Part shown: positions 25,936-34,937 of the stretch, piece by piece | How the letters are laid out: each line of letters begins with the position of its first letter | Numbering within the stretch: the stretch's first letter is position 1 | Assembly: GCA_035275405.1 (NCBI GenBank) | Contig: DATEMU010000012.1 | Span: 186,001 to 250,000, forward strand | Length of the DNA stretch: 64,000 bases | Direction: 5' to 3' | Source of the DNA: Phycisphaerae bacterium | GTDB lineage: Bacteria; Planctomycetota; Phycisphaerae; UBA1845; UTPLA1 | The notes under the pieces: generated by a model | Seen by the model: only the letters and a program-made list of their open reading frames with translations | What the model was told of the DNA's origin: nothing | Database searches by the model: none | Translations under genes and position numbers: made by a program

Positions 25936-27207
25936 CTACTTCGCCCCCGACATGATAAACGGCAGCACGATCGAGACCGCGATCAGAACGATGATGATCC
26001 ACTCCAGGACCTCCATCCGGCGGCCGGATTGCTCGTCGGCGAGCTTCTGGTAGAGACCGTCGGCGGTGTGCAGTTTACGGACGATGCTCTGGTCCCATTC
26101 GCCGAGGTGAAAGCGCCGGGCGGCGAGGGCGTAGAGGCGGGCCAGGTGCTGGTCGCCGATCAGCTTGAGCGCATTGTTCGTGCCCTCGAACAAGATGGCG
26201 TTTTCCATTTGCAGGGCCGCGAGGTGACGGCGGGCGGCGCGGTGGGGGTCGAGCAGCAGGGCCAGCGGCGAACGCGGGCGATGATGGCCGTCCCGGCGCA
26301 GGAACGTTGAGTACGAACGATCGAGGATCGAATCCAGGCGGTCGTCGATAAACCTCATTTCCAGCAACTCGACGTTGGCAAATTCGAGCACGGCCAGGGC
26401 GTCGTCGGCCTGCGCGTCCAGCAGGAGCGCGGCGTTCCAGTCGATTACGGCGACATCGGCCGGCCCGTAGGACAATTGCTCGCACATCGCCGCTTCAATC
26501 GCCTGCGGCGAGAGCGGACCGGATTCGGCCAGCAGGAGCCGCGCAACGGTCGAGCAGGCGGCGTTCACGGCGGCCTGCGCCGATGGCACGGGCGACCAGC
26601 GGCGGGCGTGATAGACGGTGTAATCCTCCAGGAGGTCGACGAGGTTGGGCCGCTCGATTGCGCCGGTGAGGCGAATGACGAGATCCTTGACGCGCCGGCG
26701 GACCTGTTCGCGCAGTTTCGTGTGGTCGCTGAGGGCCTCGGCGAGCGGGAGGAGGGATTCGAGCGTCAGGCCGGCGTCGCCGCCCTCCAGCGGGATGCGA
26801 TAGGCGACGGACACGGCCCCAAAGTCGTAGAGCGTGCACTCGACGCGCGGGGCGAAGCGAAATCCGGCGAAGTCCAGAGAGGCAGACTCGCCCGCGGGCT
26901 GGTCGATGCGCAGGGGGGCGGGATGGAATTGCAGATAGGTCGGGGCGCGGCGGCGGTGGCTGATGCCCGTGCGGCGCGTCTCCTCGCCCGCGGCGCCGGG
27001 GGCGTCGGCAAAAGTTTTTTGTGCGGCGTCGAGATCAATGCCGTGGCCGACGTCGAAGGCGAAGAAGAGCCAGCAGTGGCCCTCGTGGATGCGGAGCCCG
27101 CCGGTTGGGGCCGTAGAGTCGGCCGCCCGGGCGTCCGGCGACGCGCCGGCCCGGCGGCGGGCCGGCCGCACACGGGAGATTCGGCGTCGAGGCATTCGTT
27201 CGTTCAT
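25936..27207 (-). CDS. RMD1/YagE (DUF155)-like tail-anchored membrane protein
   Basis: 423 residues. The N terminus is Arg-rich. The C-terminal half reads LEMRFIDDRLDSILDRSY, NAILFEGTNNALKLIGDQHL, LHTADGLYQKLADEQSGRRM and finishes with one hydrophobic helix, LEWIIIVLIAVSIVLPFIM. This arrangement (helical domain, RRME-like motif, terminal membrane helix) is that of DUF155/RMD1 proteins, known from mitochondrial and bacterial members of unsettled function. I assign the family by pattern only. It is cotranscribed with rsmH and follows lptB on the same strand. Confidence 0.65.
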   Translation of the reverse strand: MNERMPRRRISRVRPARRRAGASPDARAADSTAPTGGLRIHEGHCWLFFAFDVGHGIDLDAAQKTFADAPGAAGEETRRTGISHRRRAPTYLQFHPAPLRIDQPAGESASLDFAGFRFAPRVECTLYDFGAVSVAYRIPLEGGDAGLTLESLLPLAEALSDHTKLREQVRRRVKDLVIRLTGAIERPNLVDLLEDYTVYHARRWSPVPSAQAAVNAACSTVARLLLAESGPLSPQAIEAAMCEQLSYGPADVAVIDWNAALLLDAQADDALAVLEFANVELLEMRFIDDRLDSILDRSYSTFLRRDGHHRPRSPLALLLDPHRAARRHLAALQMENAILFEGTNNALKLIGDQHLARLYALAARRFHLGEWDQSIVRKLHTADGLYQKLADEQSGRRMEVLEWIIIVLIAVSIVLPFIMSGAK

Positions 27208-27273
27208 GACCGCACGTTCCGGCGGAGTATAGGGGCGATCGGCGGGCGAGCGTGTTTCGATTGGAAATTGCAG

Positions 27274-28053
27274 CTAGCGCGGCGCGGTCGGCGGATGGTC
27301 GAACTCATCCCCGCGGAAGGTCGTGCCCAGGTAGGCCTCGCGGACCACAGGGTCGTTGATGAGCGCTCGCGGCGTGCCTTCCGCGATCACGCTGCCCTCG
27401 TGGATGATGTAGCTGCGATCGGTCACCTCCAGCGTCTGCCGGACGTTGTGGTCGGTCAGCAGGAAGGACAGGCCCATGTCGCGCTGCAGATGGCGAATCT
27501 CGCGCTGGAGGTCCTGCACCGCGATCGGGTCCACGCCGGAGAACGGCTCGTCGAGCAGGATGATCGCAGGCTTGGTGATCAGCGCCCGGGCGATCTCCAG
27601 CTTGCGCCGTTCGCCGCCGGACAGCGTCCGCGCCTCCTGCTTGGCATTGCGCTGCAGGCCGAACTGCTCCAGCAGCTCGTACGCCCGTCGGCGGCGCTCG
27701 GCGGGAGACAGACCGCGAATGAGTTCGAGGATCGCCAGCAGATTCTTCTCGACCGACAGCCGGACGAAGACGCTGTTCTCCTGCGAGAGGTAGCCGACGC
27801 CCTTTTGCGCCCGGCGATACATCGGCAGCGTGGTGATCTCCTCGTCGTTGAAGAGGACGGTGCCGCCGTCGGGCTTCACGATCCCCATGGTCATGCGAAA
27901 GCTCGTCGTCTTGCCGGCGCCGTTGCGTCCCAGAAGCCCGACGATCTCGCCGCGACCGACGTGGAAACAAACTTTATTGACGACCACGCGCCCGCTGTAG
28001 GCCTTGATGAGATTGCGGGCCTCGAGGAGATGCCGATGGTTGGTGGGGGTCAT
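27274..28053 (-). CDS. lptB: LPS export ABC transporter ATP-binding protein LptB
   Basis: 259 residues. LptB powers extraction of lipopolysaccharide from the inner membrane with LptF and LptG. Motifs are Walker A GRNGAGKTTSFRM, the Q-loop segment VGYLSQENSVFVRLSVEKNL, signature RTLSGGERRKLEIARAL, Walker B PAIILLDEPFSGVDP and the switch His in LTDHNVRQTL. The VGRGEIVGLLGRNGAGKTT and SQENSVF segments are typical of LptB within the larger family. The ATG at 28053 begins MTPTNHRHLLEARN; the frame is open 16 codons further upstream. No lptA, lptC, lptF or lptG is nearby. Confidence 0.93.
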   Translation of the reverse strand: MTPTNHRHLLEARNLIKAYSGRVVVNKVCFHVGRGEIVGLLGRNGAGKTTSFRMTMGIVKPDGGTVLFNDEEITTLPMYRRAQKGVGYLSQENSVFVRLSVEKNLLAILELIRGLSPAERRRRAYELLEQFGLQRNAKQEARTLSGGERRKLEIARALITKPAIILLDEPFSGVDPIAVQDLQREIRHLQRDMGLSFLLTDHNVRQTLEVTDRSYIIHEGSVIAEGTPRALINDPVVREAYLGTTFRGDEFDHPPTAPR

Positions 28054-28424
28054 TCGATCGCGGGTCCACTCGCCTGCCGCCCGGCCGGGGCTGTACATCA
28101 CAGAACGCGAGAATTCGCGGGCCGGTACGGTCTATCCAGAACCGGAGGGAGGATAACCGACGACAGGCCGGTTGGCCAGAAATGTCTGCAACGGTCGGCG
28201 ATTAGCCGCCTTGAGTCCCCTTTCCGGTGGCGTTTCCGGCGGCGGCGCGCATACGCTGCAGGCACTCTGGACTGGTTTTTGGGAGTAATCCGGCGGCGGT
28301 TGGCGTTGTGTCATTAGGACCTTACTTTATGTCGCCGCCTCATCTCACGTCACCCAAAGTGCTTTTTCCCGCGAATGAAATCCGGTATGTTGTCGCTCCA
28401 GTTTCCTTTTTCGGAGGACTTTCC
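28054..28424. other. Divergent intergenic region between lptB and a secreted-protein gene
   Basis: About 370 bases without a convincing gene. A possible rightward promoter is TTGGCG at 28300-28305, 17 bases, TACTTT at 28323-28328. The leftward promoter of lptB is not obvious. An open frame from 28227 runs through it into the next gene but has no codon or family support before 28425. Confidence 0.4.
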
Positions 28425-29051
28425 ATGGCCCCGTTTCGTATCGTTTCCGGTTGCGGTCTGCTCTTCCTATTGCTTGCCACCATGGGCGGCCAGTGCAACG
28501 GCGTTCCCTGCGAGCCCGGCGATCCGGGGTACGACCCTATGACCGGTCTCTGCCCGTCGACACAGCCCACCGACGAACTGGGCCCGCCCGGCCCCGGCAC
28601 CGGCGGCCTGCCCACGGAGCCGAACACGGAGACGCCCGACAGCGCCGACGACAATGTCGAACCGGATGAGGTCAACATCGACGTGTATGGCCTGAACGGC
28701 CGCTGGATCGACAACGGCAACGGTCAGGACACCTGCGTCTTCCATACCGGCAGCGAAGTGGGAGGCAACTACCTCGAGGAGCACATCTGCGATCACGGCG
28801 ACGGGACGGGAAATACCTCGGTAACGCTGATCAACTTCCGCGGGACGCTGGTCGGCAACGTCATCACGGGCACGACATCCACTTGCAAATTCGGCTTCGA
28901 TTCCGGCAACGGATTCGTCGACGCGCCGATGACGCTGACGGTCAGCGAAGACGGCAAGTCTTTGGACGGCACGTGGTACAGCGAAGTCGACGATGCGGAT
29001 ATCCCTTTCAGCCTCTCGCGCCAGACGGTGGGGAATTGTTTCGGGCAATAA
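28425..29051 (+). CDS. Secreted or lipid-anchored hypothetical protein
   Basis: 208 residues; family not recognised. A signal peptide (GCGLLFLLLATMGGQC) may end at Cys21 as a lipoprotein, though the GGQC box is not ideal. A disordered Pro/Gly/Thr/Glu-rich linker (residues about 40-85) precedes a beta-rich domain with paired cysteines (QDTCVFHTG, EEHICDHG, TSTCKFGFD, VGNCFGQ) and an SEDGKSLDGTWYSE motif seen in lipocalin-like secreted domains. ATG 28425 has the SD GGAGG 6 bases away. It stands alone between divergent and convergent neighbours. Confidence 0.7.
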   Translation: MAPFRIVSGCGLLFLLLATMGGQCNGVPCEPGDPGYDPMTGLCPSTQPTDELGPPGPGTGGLPTEPNTETPDSADDNVEPDEVNIDVYGLNGRWIDNGNGQDTCVFHTGSEVGGNYLEEHICDHGDGTGNTSVTLINFRGTLVGNVITGTTSTCKFGFDSGNGFVDAPMTLTVSEDGKSLDGTWYSEVDDADIPFSLSRQTVGNCFGQ

Positions 29052-29093
29052 TGAGGGGGCCGCCGGATGCCACCGCGCGCGGCGACGCGGGCC

Positions 29094-30827
29094 TTACCGG
29101 ATGATCCGCATCTTGCCGACGTTCGGAATGACCGCCGGGGTGTCGTTGGAAAAGCGGTAACCGCCGGGCCAGTAGACGAAGAATGCACGGCCGATCATCT
29201 GATCGCCGGGGACGGTGCCATACTGATAATCGCCGCGCTCCCGCAGGAGCGGGCAGACCTCCCACCAGAGGCGCGAATCCTTGCTCTGCGGGCTGTTGTC
29301 GCCAAGGCAGAAATAGTCGGGGGGCGACTCGCGCAGATAGATCGGATTGGTCATCGTGCCCCAGCCGGGGTAGTGGTTGAATTCGTTGCGAATGTTCCCC
29401 CGTCCTTCCTCGGTGAAGATCTCGGAGCGATAGTACACGTCGCGGTGAACGCTCAGGTGGCGAATCTCCAGCGGCAGCTCTTTTGCGCCGATCCGCACGG
29501 CGGCCTCGGGACCGGGGCCCGCCACCTCCGCCGCGCGGAGAAGCCCGGCCACATCGGGCCGGTAGTGGCTTTCGTCCGTCGCCACGATTTCCGTGCCGTC
29601 GATCCGCAGCGCGACGCGATAGTCGACGTTTTCAAACTCCATCGTGACGGGGTGCGGGGGACGCAGCGGGTCGGTGCGGCCGTTGCCGATCTCGCGGTCC
29701 ACCCTCCCGCGTTCGTGGCGCATGAGCCGCACGGTCCCGTCGGCGCTGACATGCGCGACGAACCCGTCACTGCCTCGCAGGAGATCCAGGCTCAGCGTTC
29801 CCTGCGTTCCGCCGGGCACCAGGACAAAACGCAGCCGCACGTCGCCGACATTGCGGGCCGCAGGCTGCATCGACGGCTGGAGTGAGTTGTAGCCATAGCT
29901 GTCCTGGATCGGCTTGCCCGTGAGTTGCAGCCAGTGCTCGCGCGCATCGGACGGTTTGAACTTTACCCGCGGCGTCGATACGTCCCAGGGAGTGTTCTGG
30001 GGCTGCTCGGCGGCCCACACCGGCAGGTCGTTGTGCAGCGCGCCGAGCCGGGTCATGTCGGGCTTGAAATCGTGGTCGTAGTGGGTCATCCACAGGGATT
30101 CCTGCGCGACCGGCGACTTGCGCTGAATTCTCAAGAGCCCGGCGAGTCGCTCCTGTTGCTCGGCGTTCAGCCGGCGGGCGTCGGGGCGCCCGGGAGGCGG
30201 CGGTCGGGAGAGGGACTCGCGAATGTCGGCGGGAACGGATTCTGCCGGGGCGACGTAGATGTCGCCGTCGATGATCTCCAGGACCTCGCCCGGCAGTCCC
30301 AGCAGGCGCTTGATGTAGTTCTGCTCGCCTTCCTGCGGGTCCTTGAAAACGACGACGTCCCAGCGCTTCGGCCCCAGCCATTTCGCGCCCAAATCGTACG
30401 GCCATTTGAGCACGAGAATGCGGTCGCCGGGGCTGGGCACGACCGGGTCGTCCTTCGTATGCAACGCGGCATTTCGACCTTCGGCGTAGCCGCAGTTGGG
30501 ACAGCGTACCAGAGGATTATGGGGGAGTTCGCCCAGACCGCTCCGGCCTTCCCGTATTCCGAAGACAATCGGGTACCGGCACAAATCGCAGCGATAATCC
30601 CCGTGCAGTCCGTACAGACCGGGCGCCATCGAACCGGTCGGAATGACAAAGGCCTCGACGACGAACGCCCGAAAGACAAAGGCGAGGATGAAGGCCACGA
30701 CGATGGATTCGATGGTATCGCGCACGCCGTCGGGCCGCGGGACGTCGGCGGAGGGCAGGGCGGACCGGACGGTCGGAATCCCTTCCAGAGGCGGGGCGTT
30801 TACTGTGGGGGCGGATCGCGAATCCAT
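29094..30827 (-). CDS. lepB: Signal peptidase I with zinc ribbon and large extra domain
   Basis: About 577 residues, roughly twice the usual size. After a hydrophobic helix (TIESIVVAFILAFVFRAFVV) comes the serine box VIPTGSMAPGL, then an insertion with two CXXC pairs (CDLCRYPIVFG and CPNCGYAEG) like a zinc ribbon, then the lysine box NYIKRLLGLPGEVLEI and finally FCLGDNSPQSKDSR. Between the lysine box and the last box lies a long extra region including a beta-rich part (VRLRFVLVPGGTQGTLSLDL ... VDYRVALRIDGTEIVATDES) resembling a concanavalin-like sandwich. The serine and lysine catalytic pair is intact. It would cleave signal peptides outside the inner membrane. ATG 30827 begins MDSRSAP. Confidence 0.9.
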   Translation of the reverse strand: MDSRSAPTVNAPPLEGIPTVRSALPSADVPRPDGVRDTIESIVVAFILAFVFRAFVVEAFVIPTGSMAPGLYGLHGDYRCDLCRYPIVFGIREGRSGLGELPHNPLVRCPNCGYAEGRNAALHTKDDPVVPSPGDRILVLKWPYDLGAKWLGPKRWDVVVFKDPQEGEQNYIKRLLGLPGEVLEIIDGDIYVAPAESVPADIRESLSRPPPPGRPDARRLNAEQQERLAGLLRIQRKSPVAQESLWMTHYDHDFKPDMTRLGALHNDLPVWAAEQPQNTPWDVSTPRVKFKPSDAREHWLQLTGKPIQDSYGYNSLQPSMQPAARNVGDVRLRFVLVPGGTQGTLSLDLLRGSDGFVAHVSADGTVRLMRHERGRVDREIGNGRTDPLRPPHPVTMEFENVDYRVALRIDGTEIVATDESHYRPDVAGLLRAAEVAGPGPEAAVRIGAKELPLEIRHLSVHRDVYYRSEIFTEEGRGNIRNEFNHYPGWGTMTNPIYLRESPPDYFCLGDNSPQSKDSRLWWEVCPLLRERGDYQYGTVPGDQMIGRAFFVYWPGGYRFSNDTPAVIPNVGKMRIIR

Positions 30828-30988
30828 GATCGGGCGGCCTGTATAAGCGTCGGCGATTCTGAGGTTCCGGACGATAGCGAGGCTGTTAACCTCCGTCAAA
30901 TGAGACAGGTACTAACGGCCATGAGGTTCAACGAATTCGTGCGTCCTTTTCACGCACTATTCAATGAGAGGCTTCCCTCCACGCTCTC

Positions 30989-31018
30989 TTGAGGGGCTGG
31001 GCGGGAAGGCGTTATACT
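30989..31018 (+). promoter_or_regulatory. Candidate sigma70-type promoter for the PhnD-like gene
   Basis: TTGAGG at 30989-30994, an 18-base spacer and TATACT at 31013-31018, about 60 bases before the ATG at 31079. Matches by eye only. Confidence 0.45.
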
Positions 31019-31078
31019 GCCGATCCATCCGTGGGCGGCCTCGGCCGCGAACTTGCACCGTTTTTGGAGGTCTCGGAC

Positions 31079-31963
31079 ATGTCCAGACGGATTCTTGCGT
31101 GGACAAAGATAACGCCGGTCATGCTGCTCGCGGTCGGTTGTCAGGCCGGGGCCGGTCGGACCGGGCGCGTTGTGCAGATCGGCACGACGAAGGCCGATCT
31201 GTTCGGCGTGCCGGCCGAGTATCGCGCTCTGCACATGGATCTGGAGAAGAAGTTCAACTGCCCGGTGAGCTTCAGCGCCCAACCCAGCGGCACGGCGATC
31301 GGCCAGCAGCTCGACATGGGTAACGTGCCCTTCGCGGTGCTGACCGCCGAGGAATACGCCGAGGTGGAGGATGCGAGCAAGCTGACGCTCCTGGCGTCGG
31401 GCGTGAACTCTCTGGGCAAGACGAGCCGCCAGGCGCACATCGTCGTGCGCGCGAATTCGCACGTGAAGACGATCTCGGATTGCGCGGGCAAGCGCTTCGC
31501 GTTCGGCGCGTACAAGGACCCGCTGACGGACATCGCCGCGCGCAAGGCGCTGGAGCAGGCGGGCGTGCCCATGAAGAAGATCCTCCCGGAGATCCTGCCG
31601 CCGCCGCTGGCGTTCGAAGGTCGGCTCTACGTTTCACCGGCCAAGAGTTGGTTCGACCTGACGGTCAACGCGGGCGTCATCGACGAGATCGATTTCAACA
31701 AGATGCCGGAGAGCGGCGGCAACCCGATCACGGGGCCGTCGAAGGATCAGTTCAAGATCGTCGGCGAGACGGCGGCGATTCCGGAGATCGTCGTGGTGGC
31801 GGGGCCGAGTGCCGATCCGCAGATGGCCGAGACGCTCAAGAATTACCTGCTCAACGACGCCAAGGCCAATGAGAAGCTGTGCCAGGATTTGAAAATCACG
31901 GGCTTCGCCCCGGCGGATCGCGCGGCGTATGACGCGGTGAAGCCGGTGTTCGCGAAGTCGTAG
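31079..31963 (+). CDS. PhnD/PtxB-like solute-binding lipoprotein
   Basis: 294 residues. The signal peptide ITPVMLLAVGC ends at lipobox Cys21. The mature domain fits the phosphate/phosphonate-binding PhnD fold: RVVQIGTTKADLFGVPAEY, CPVSFSAQPSGTAIGQQLDM, DCAGKRFAFGAYKDPLTDIAARKAL, and the C-terminal helix pair. Many such lone proteins occur without transporter genes, and no permease or ATPase is adjacent here. A clear SD, TTTTTGGAGG, lies 8 bases before ATG. The ligand may be phosphonate, phosphite or something else. Confidence 0.82.
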   Translation: MSRRILAWTKITPVMLLAVGCQAGAGRTGRVVQIGTTKADLFGVPAEYRALHMDLEKKFNCPVSFSAQPSGTAIGQQLDMGNVPFAVLTAEEYAEVEDASKLTLLASGVNSLGKTSRQAHIVVRANSHVKTISDCAGKRFAFGAYKDPLTDIAARKALEQAGVPMKKILPEILPPPLAFEGRLYVSPAKSWFDLTVNAGVIDEIDFNKMPESGGNPITGPSKDQFKIVGETAAIPEIVVVAGPSADPQMAETLKNYLLNDAKANEKLCQDLKITGFAPADRAAYDAVKPVFAKS

Positions 31964-31974
31964 GAAAATCCTGG

Positions 31975-32005
31975 GTGGCACGGTCTCGCCGCAGCGAGGC
32001 CGTGA
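31975..32005 (+). repeat. REP-like palindromic unit 2
   Basis: GGTGGCACGGTCTCGC, loop CGCA, then GCGAGGCCGTG. It is identical to unit 1 (15357) in both arms. It lies directly after the PhnD-like gene. Confidence 0.75.
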
Positions 32006-32039
32006 CTTTGGAATACGGCTTGGCTTTTGTCACCATGCG

Positions 32040-32072
32040 ACCACGGCCTGCCTGCTGGCAGACCGTGCCACC
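32040..32072 (-). repeat. REP-like palindromic unit 3, inverted relative to unit 2
   Basis: Read on the minus strand: GGTGGCACGGTCTGCC, loop AGCA, then GGCAGGCCGTGGT. It matches unit 1 except that the inner stem CTCGC/GCGAG is replaced by CTGCC/GGCAG, a pair of compensating changes. Units 2 and 3 face each other across 34 bases just before comM. Confidence 0.75.
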
Positions 32073-32121
32073 CTGATGCGGCTTGTCGCACGCCTACGCA
32101 ATCGGTACGCTTTCGGGCCTC

Positions 32122-33651
32122 ATGCTGGTTCAAGTTCATAGCGCGACGCTGGTCGGCATCGACGCCGTTCCGTGCGAGGTGGAGGTCAACGTCTCCTCTC
32201 GCGGGTTCGCCACGCCCGTCGTCGTGGGGATGCCCGCCTCGGACGTGAAGGAGAGCCTCGAACGCATCCGCACGGCGATCGTCAACTGCGGGTACGAAGC
32301 CCCGGATCATCGCACTGTCATCAACCTCGCTCCGGCGGATATCCGCAAGGAAGGCCCGGCGTTGGATCTGCCGATCGCGCTGGGGATGCTTTTCGCATCC
32401 GATGGCGCGGCCCCGCCGACGCTGCGGGAATATGTCATCGCCGGCGAATTGGCGCTGGATGGCCGCACGCGGCCGATCAAGGGCGCGCTGTCCATGGCGA
32501 TGATGGCCAAACGCGAGGGCTATCGCGGCTTCATCCTCCCGCAGGCCAACGCCAACGAGGCCGCCGTCGTCGAGGGGCTCGAAGTTTTCGGCGTCTCGTC
32601 GCTGACGGATGCGGTCGGGCTGCTAAACGAGCAACTGCCCATCGAGCCGACGGCGATCGATCTGGAGGAGACATTTGCGAAGGCCGCGGCCTACGACGTC
32701 GATTTCGCGGATGTCCGCGGGCAGGAGTTCGCCAAGCGGGCGGTCACGCTCGCCGCGGCCGGGGGACACAACCTGCTGATGGTCGGCCCGCCCGGCTCCG
32801 GCAAGACCTTCATGGCCAAGTGCCTGCCGACGATCCTGCCGCCCCTTTCCATTTCAGAATCACTCGAAACGACGCGCGTCTGGTCCGCCGCGGGCAAGCT
32901 CGCCTCTGGGGCGTCGCTCATGGCGACGCGACCGGTGCGGACGCCGCACCACTCCGCCAGCGCCCCGGCCCTCGTCGGCGGCGGGACGGTCCCGCAGGCG
33001 GGCGAAGTCTCGCTCGCCCACCACGGCATCCTGTTTCTCGACGAGTTCCCCGAGTTCCAGCGCACGATCCTCGAAACGCTCCGCCAGCCGCTGGAGGACG
33101 GCTGCGTGACGATCGCCCGGTCGCACAGCGTCGTCCGCTTCCCGGCCGAGTTTATGCTCGTCGCGGCGATGAATCCGTGCCCGTGCGGGTATCTGTCCGA
33201 CCCGCGCAAGCCGTGCAAGTGTTCTCAGCCGCAGGTGGAAAAGTACCTGTCGCGTGTCAGCGGTCCCTTGATCGATCGCATCGATATCCATGTCACGGTT
33301 CCTGCCGTGCCGTTCAATGAGCTGCGACATTCCAAGCCGGGCACGGCATCGGCGACAATGCGCGGTCACGTGCTCGAAGCCCGTCAACGCCAGCAGGCTC
33401 GCTTCAACGGTCAGGCAACCAAGGTCAACGCCCGCATGGGACCGCGGCTGGTGCGGAAGCATTGCCCGCTGGACGATGCGGGAGAGATGATCCTCAAACA
33501 GGCGATGACGGAGTTGGGACTGTCGGCGCGGGCACACGACAAGGTCCTCCGCGTAGCGCGGACGATCGCGGATGTGGAGGGCTCAGAGCGGATCAAGCCG
33601 GAGCATCTGAGTGAGGCGGTGAACTATCGGCAGTTGGATCGGCAGCGATGA
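32122..33651 (+). CDS. comM: ComM/YifB Mg-chelatase-like AAA+ ATPase
   Basis: About 509 residues. ComM is a helicase-like AAA+ ATPase that promotes branch migration when transformed DNA is integrated. The N-terminal Lon-like domain starts MLVQVHSATLVGIDAVPCEV, with VGMPASDVKESLERIRTAI. Then come Walker A MVGPPGSGKTFMAKCLP, Walker B GILFLDEFPEF, the cysteine-rich insert MNPCPCGYLSDPRKPCKCS, and the C-terminal GLSARAHDKVLRVARTIADV. ATG 32122 gives the family N terminus; a TTG at 32083 is possible. No strong SD is visible. Its stop overlaps the next ATG (ATGA). Confidence 0.95.
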   Translation: MLVQVHSATLVGIDAVPCEVEVNVSSRGFATPVVVGMPASDVKESLERIRTAIVNCGYEAPDHRTVINLAPADIRKEGPALDLPIALGMLFASDGAAPPTLREYVIAGELALDGRTRPIKGALSMAMMAKREGYRGFILPQANANEAAVVEGLEVFGVSSLTDAVGLLNEQLPIEPTAIDLEETFAKAAAYDVDFADVRGQEFAKRAVTLAAAGGHNLLMVGPPGSGKTFMAKCLPTILPPLSISESLETTRVWSAAGKLASGASLMATRPVRTPHHSASAPALVGGGTVPQAGEVSLAHHGILFLDEFPEFQRTILETLRQPLEDGCVTIARSHSVVRFPAEFMLVAAMNPCPCGYLSDPRKPCKCSQPQVEKYLSRVSGPLIDRIDIHVTVPAVPFNELRHSKPGTASATMRGHVLEARQRQQARFNGQATKVNARMGPRLVRKHCPLDDAGEMILKQAMTELGLSARAHDKVLRVARTIADVEGSERIKPEHLSEAVNYRQLDRQR

Positions 33652-34016
33652 CATTGTCGAGGGTCCTAACAATCGCGATTGTAAATACCATACTATGCGC
33701 TGATGGCTGTTGCCAACCTAAAGGCGTTCGCTCGGCCGACGAGTCTAGTCCTGTATTTGACAAAGCTGTTGGTATGGATGAAAAGGAAGTGCTGCGCAAG
33801 TTCGGCGCACCCAACCTAAACGAATTAAAGCAAGCCAACGCGATAGTCGGAGAGTTGCGAAGCGCCCTTCAAGCAAAAGTCGCTAATGGTGAGACAGAAA
33901 TAAAGGAGCTTTATTACAAGTTCGACGCGCAGGAAAGAATCTTTTGGCTTACCCAACGGGATGGCGAATGGAGGGTCATCTCAGACGTGAGTATTCCGAG
34001 GGGAGTGGCATACTGA
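33648..34016 (+). CDS. Small putative lipoprotein, unknown
   Basis: 122 residues; family not recognised. A short hydrophobic N terminus ends LTIAIVNTILCADGCCQP, with Cys residues that could act as a lipobox. The rest is soluble: a SmpA/BamE-like feel around MDEKEVLRKFGAPNL and ELYYKFDAQERIFWLTQRDGEWRVISDV (a mixed alpha/beta pattern in which a glycine-proline turn follows a helix), but the resemblance is weak. The base composition is poorer in GC than the adjoining comM. The ATG overlaps the comM stop. Confidence 0.65.
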   Translation: MTLSRVLTIAIVNTILCADGCCQPKGVRSADESSPVFDKAVGMDEKEVLRKFGAPNLNELKQANAIVGELRSALQAKVANGETEIKELYYKFDAQERIFWLTQRDGEWRVISDVSIPRGVAY

Positions 34017-34092
34017 GCCCTTCCTAACAGGACGAGACACATCTTTCGATTTCCTCTTCCACAATTTGCCGTCCTCCCTTATCAATTCATCC

Positions 34093-34908
34093 ATGCTTGA
34101 CCCCGGTCTGACATTCTTGAATGGTATATCCCGTCCCGCGCTGATCGCAATGATTCACGTCGGCGCGCTGCCGGGTACGCCTCGCTCGAAATCCACCGTC
34201 GCCGAGATTGCCGCGAGTGCCGTTAACGAAGCCAAGCTCCTCGCCGACGGCGGCGTGGATGCGATCCTGCTGGAAAACATGCACGACGTGCCGTACTTGA
34301 ACCGGCAAGTTGGGCCGGAGATCGTCGCGGCGATGACGGCGATCTGCGCGGCGGTGCGGCAGGCCGTCGCGCTGCCCCTCGGCGTGCAGATCCTCGCCGG
34401 GGCCAACCGCGAGGCCGTCGCCGTCGCCCACGCGAGCGGCTGCCAGTTCGTCCGCTGCGAGGGCTTCGTCTTCGCCCACGTCGCCGACGAGGGGCTGATG
34501 CCCGAGGCCGACGCCGGGCCGCTCCTGCGCTATCGCAAGATGATCGGCGCGGAAGAGGTCGCGATCCTCGCCGACGTGAAGAAAAAGCACTCATCGCACG
34601 CGATCACCGCCGACGTGGACCTCGCCGAGACCGCCCAGGCCGCCGAGTTCTTCGGGGCCTCCGGCGTTGTCGTTACCGGCCCGGCGACCGGCCGCCCGAC
34701 GAGCGTCGACGACCTCGCCGCCGTCCGCAAGGCCGTGAACATCCCCGTCTTCGTCGGCTCCGGCGTCACGCCGGAAAACGCGAAGGCCCTCGCCCCGCAC
34801 GCGCACGCCTTTTTCGTTGGGAGCTATCTCAAGAAAGACGGCTATTGGGCCAATAAACCCGATCCAGATCGCGTTGCTTCTACGGTGCGGGTTGTTCGAT
34901 CCCTCTAG
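34093..34908 (+). CDS. BtpA/SgcQ-family TIM-barrel protein
   Basis: 271 residues. The family signatures are LIAMIHVGALPGTPRSKST, GGVDAILLENMHDVPYLN, PLGVQILAGANREAVAVAHA, FVRCEGFVFAHVADEG and VVVTGPATGRPT with VPVFVGSGVTPEN-like phosphate-binding loops. BtpA stabilises photosystem I in cyanobacteria; homologues such as SgcQ occur in non-photosynthetic bacteria, and their reaction is unknown. I place the start at ATG 34093 (MLDPGLTF); TTG 34066 would add nine residues. No adjacent gene suggests a pathway. Confidence 0.85.
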   Translation: MLDPGLTFLNGISRPALIAMIHVGALPGTPRSKSTVAEIAASAVNEAKLLADGGVDAILLENMHDVPYLNRQVGPEIVAAMTAICAAVRQAVALPLGVQILAGANREAVAVAHASGCQFVRCEGFVFAHVADEGLMPEADAGPLLRYRKMIGAEEVAILADVKKKHSSHAITADVDLAETAQAAEFFGASGVVVTGPATGRPTSVDDLAAVRKAVNIPVFVGSGVTPENAKALAPHAHAFFVGSYLKKDGYWANKPDPDRVASTVRVVRSL

Positions 34909-34937
34909 CCGATTGTTCGTTTCAAAAGAAGTCCAAA

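Noticed and set aside
26476-28317. 613-codon plus-strand frame opposite the DUF155-like and lptB genes
   Set aside because: It is antisense to two genes with clear motifs and shows no family likeness.
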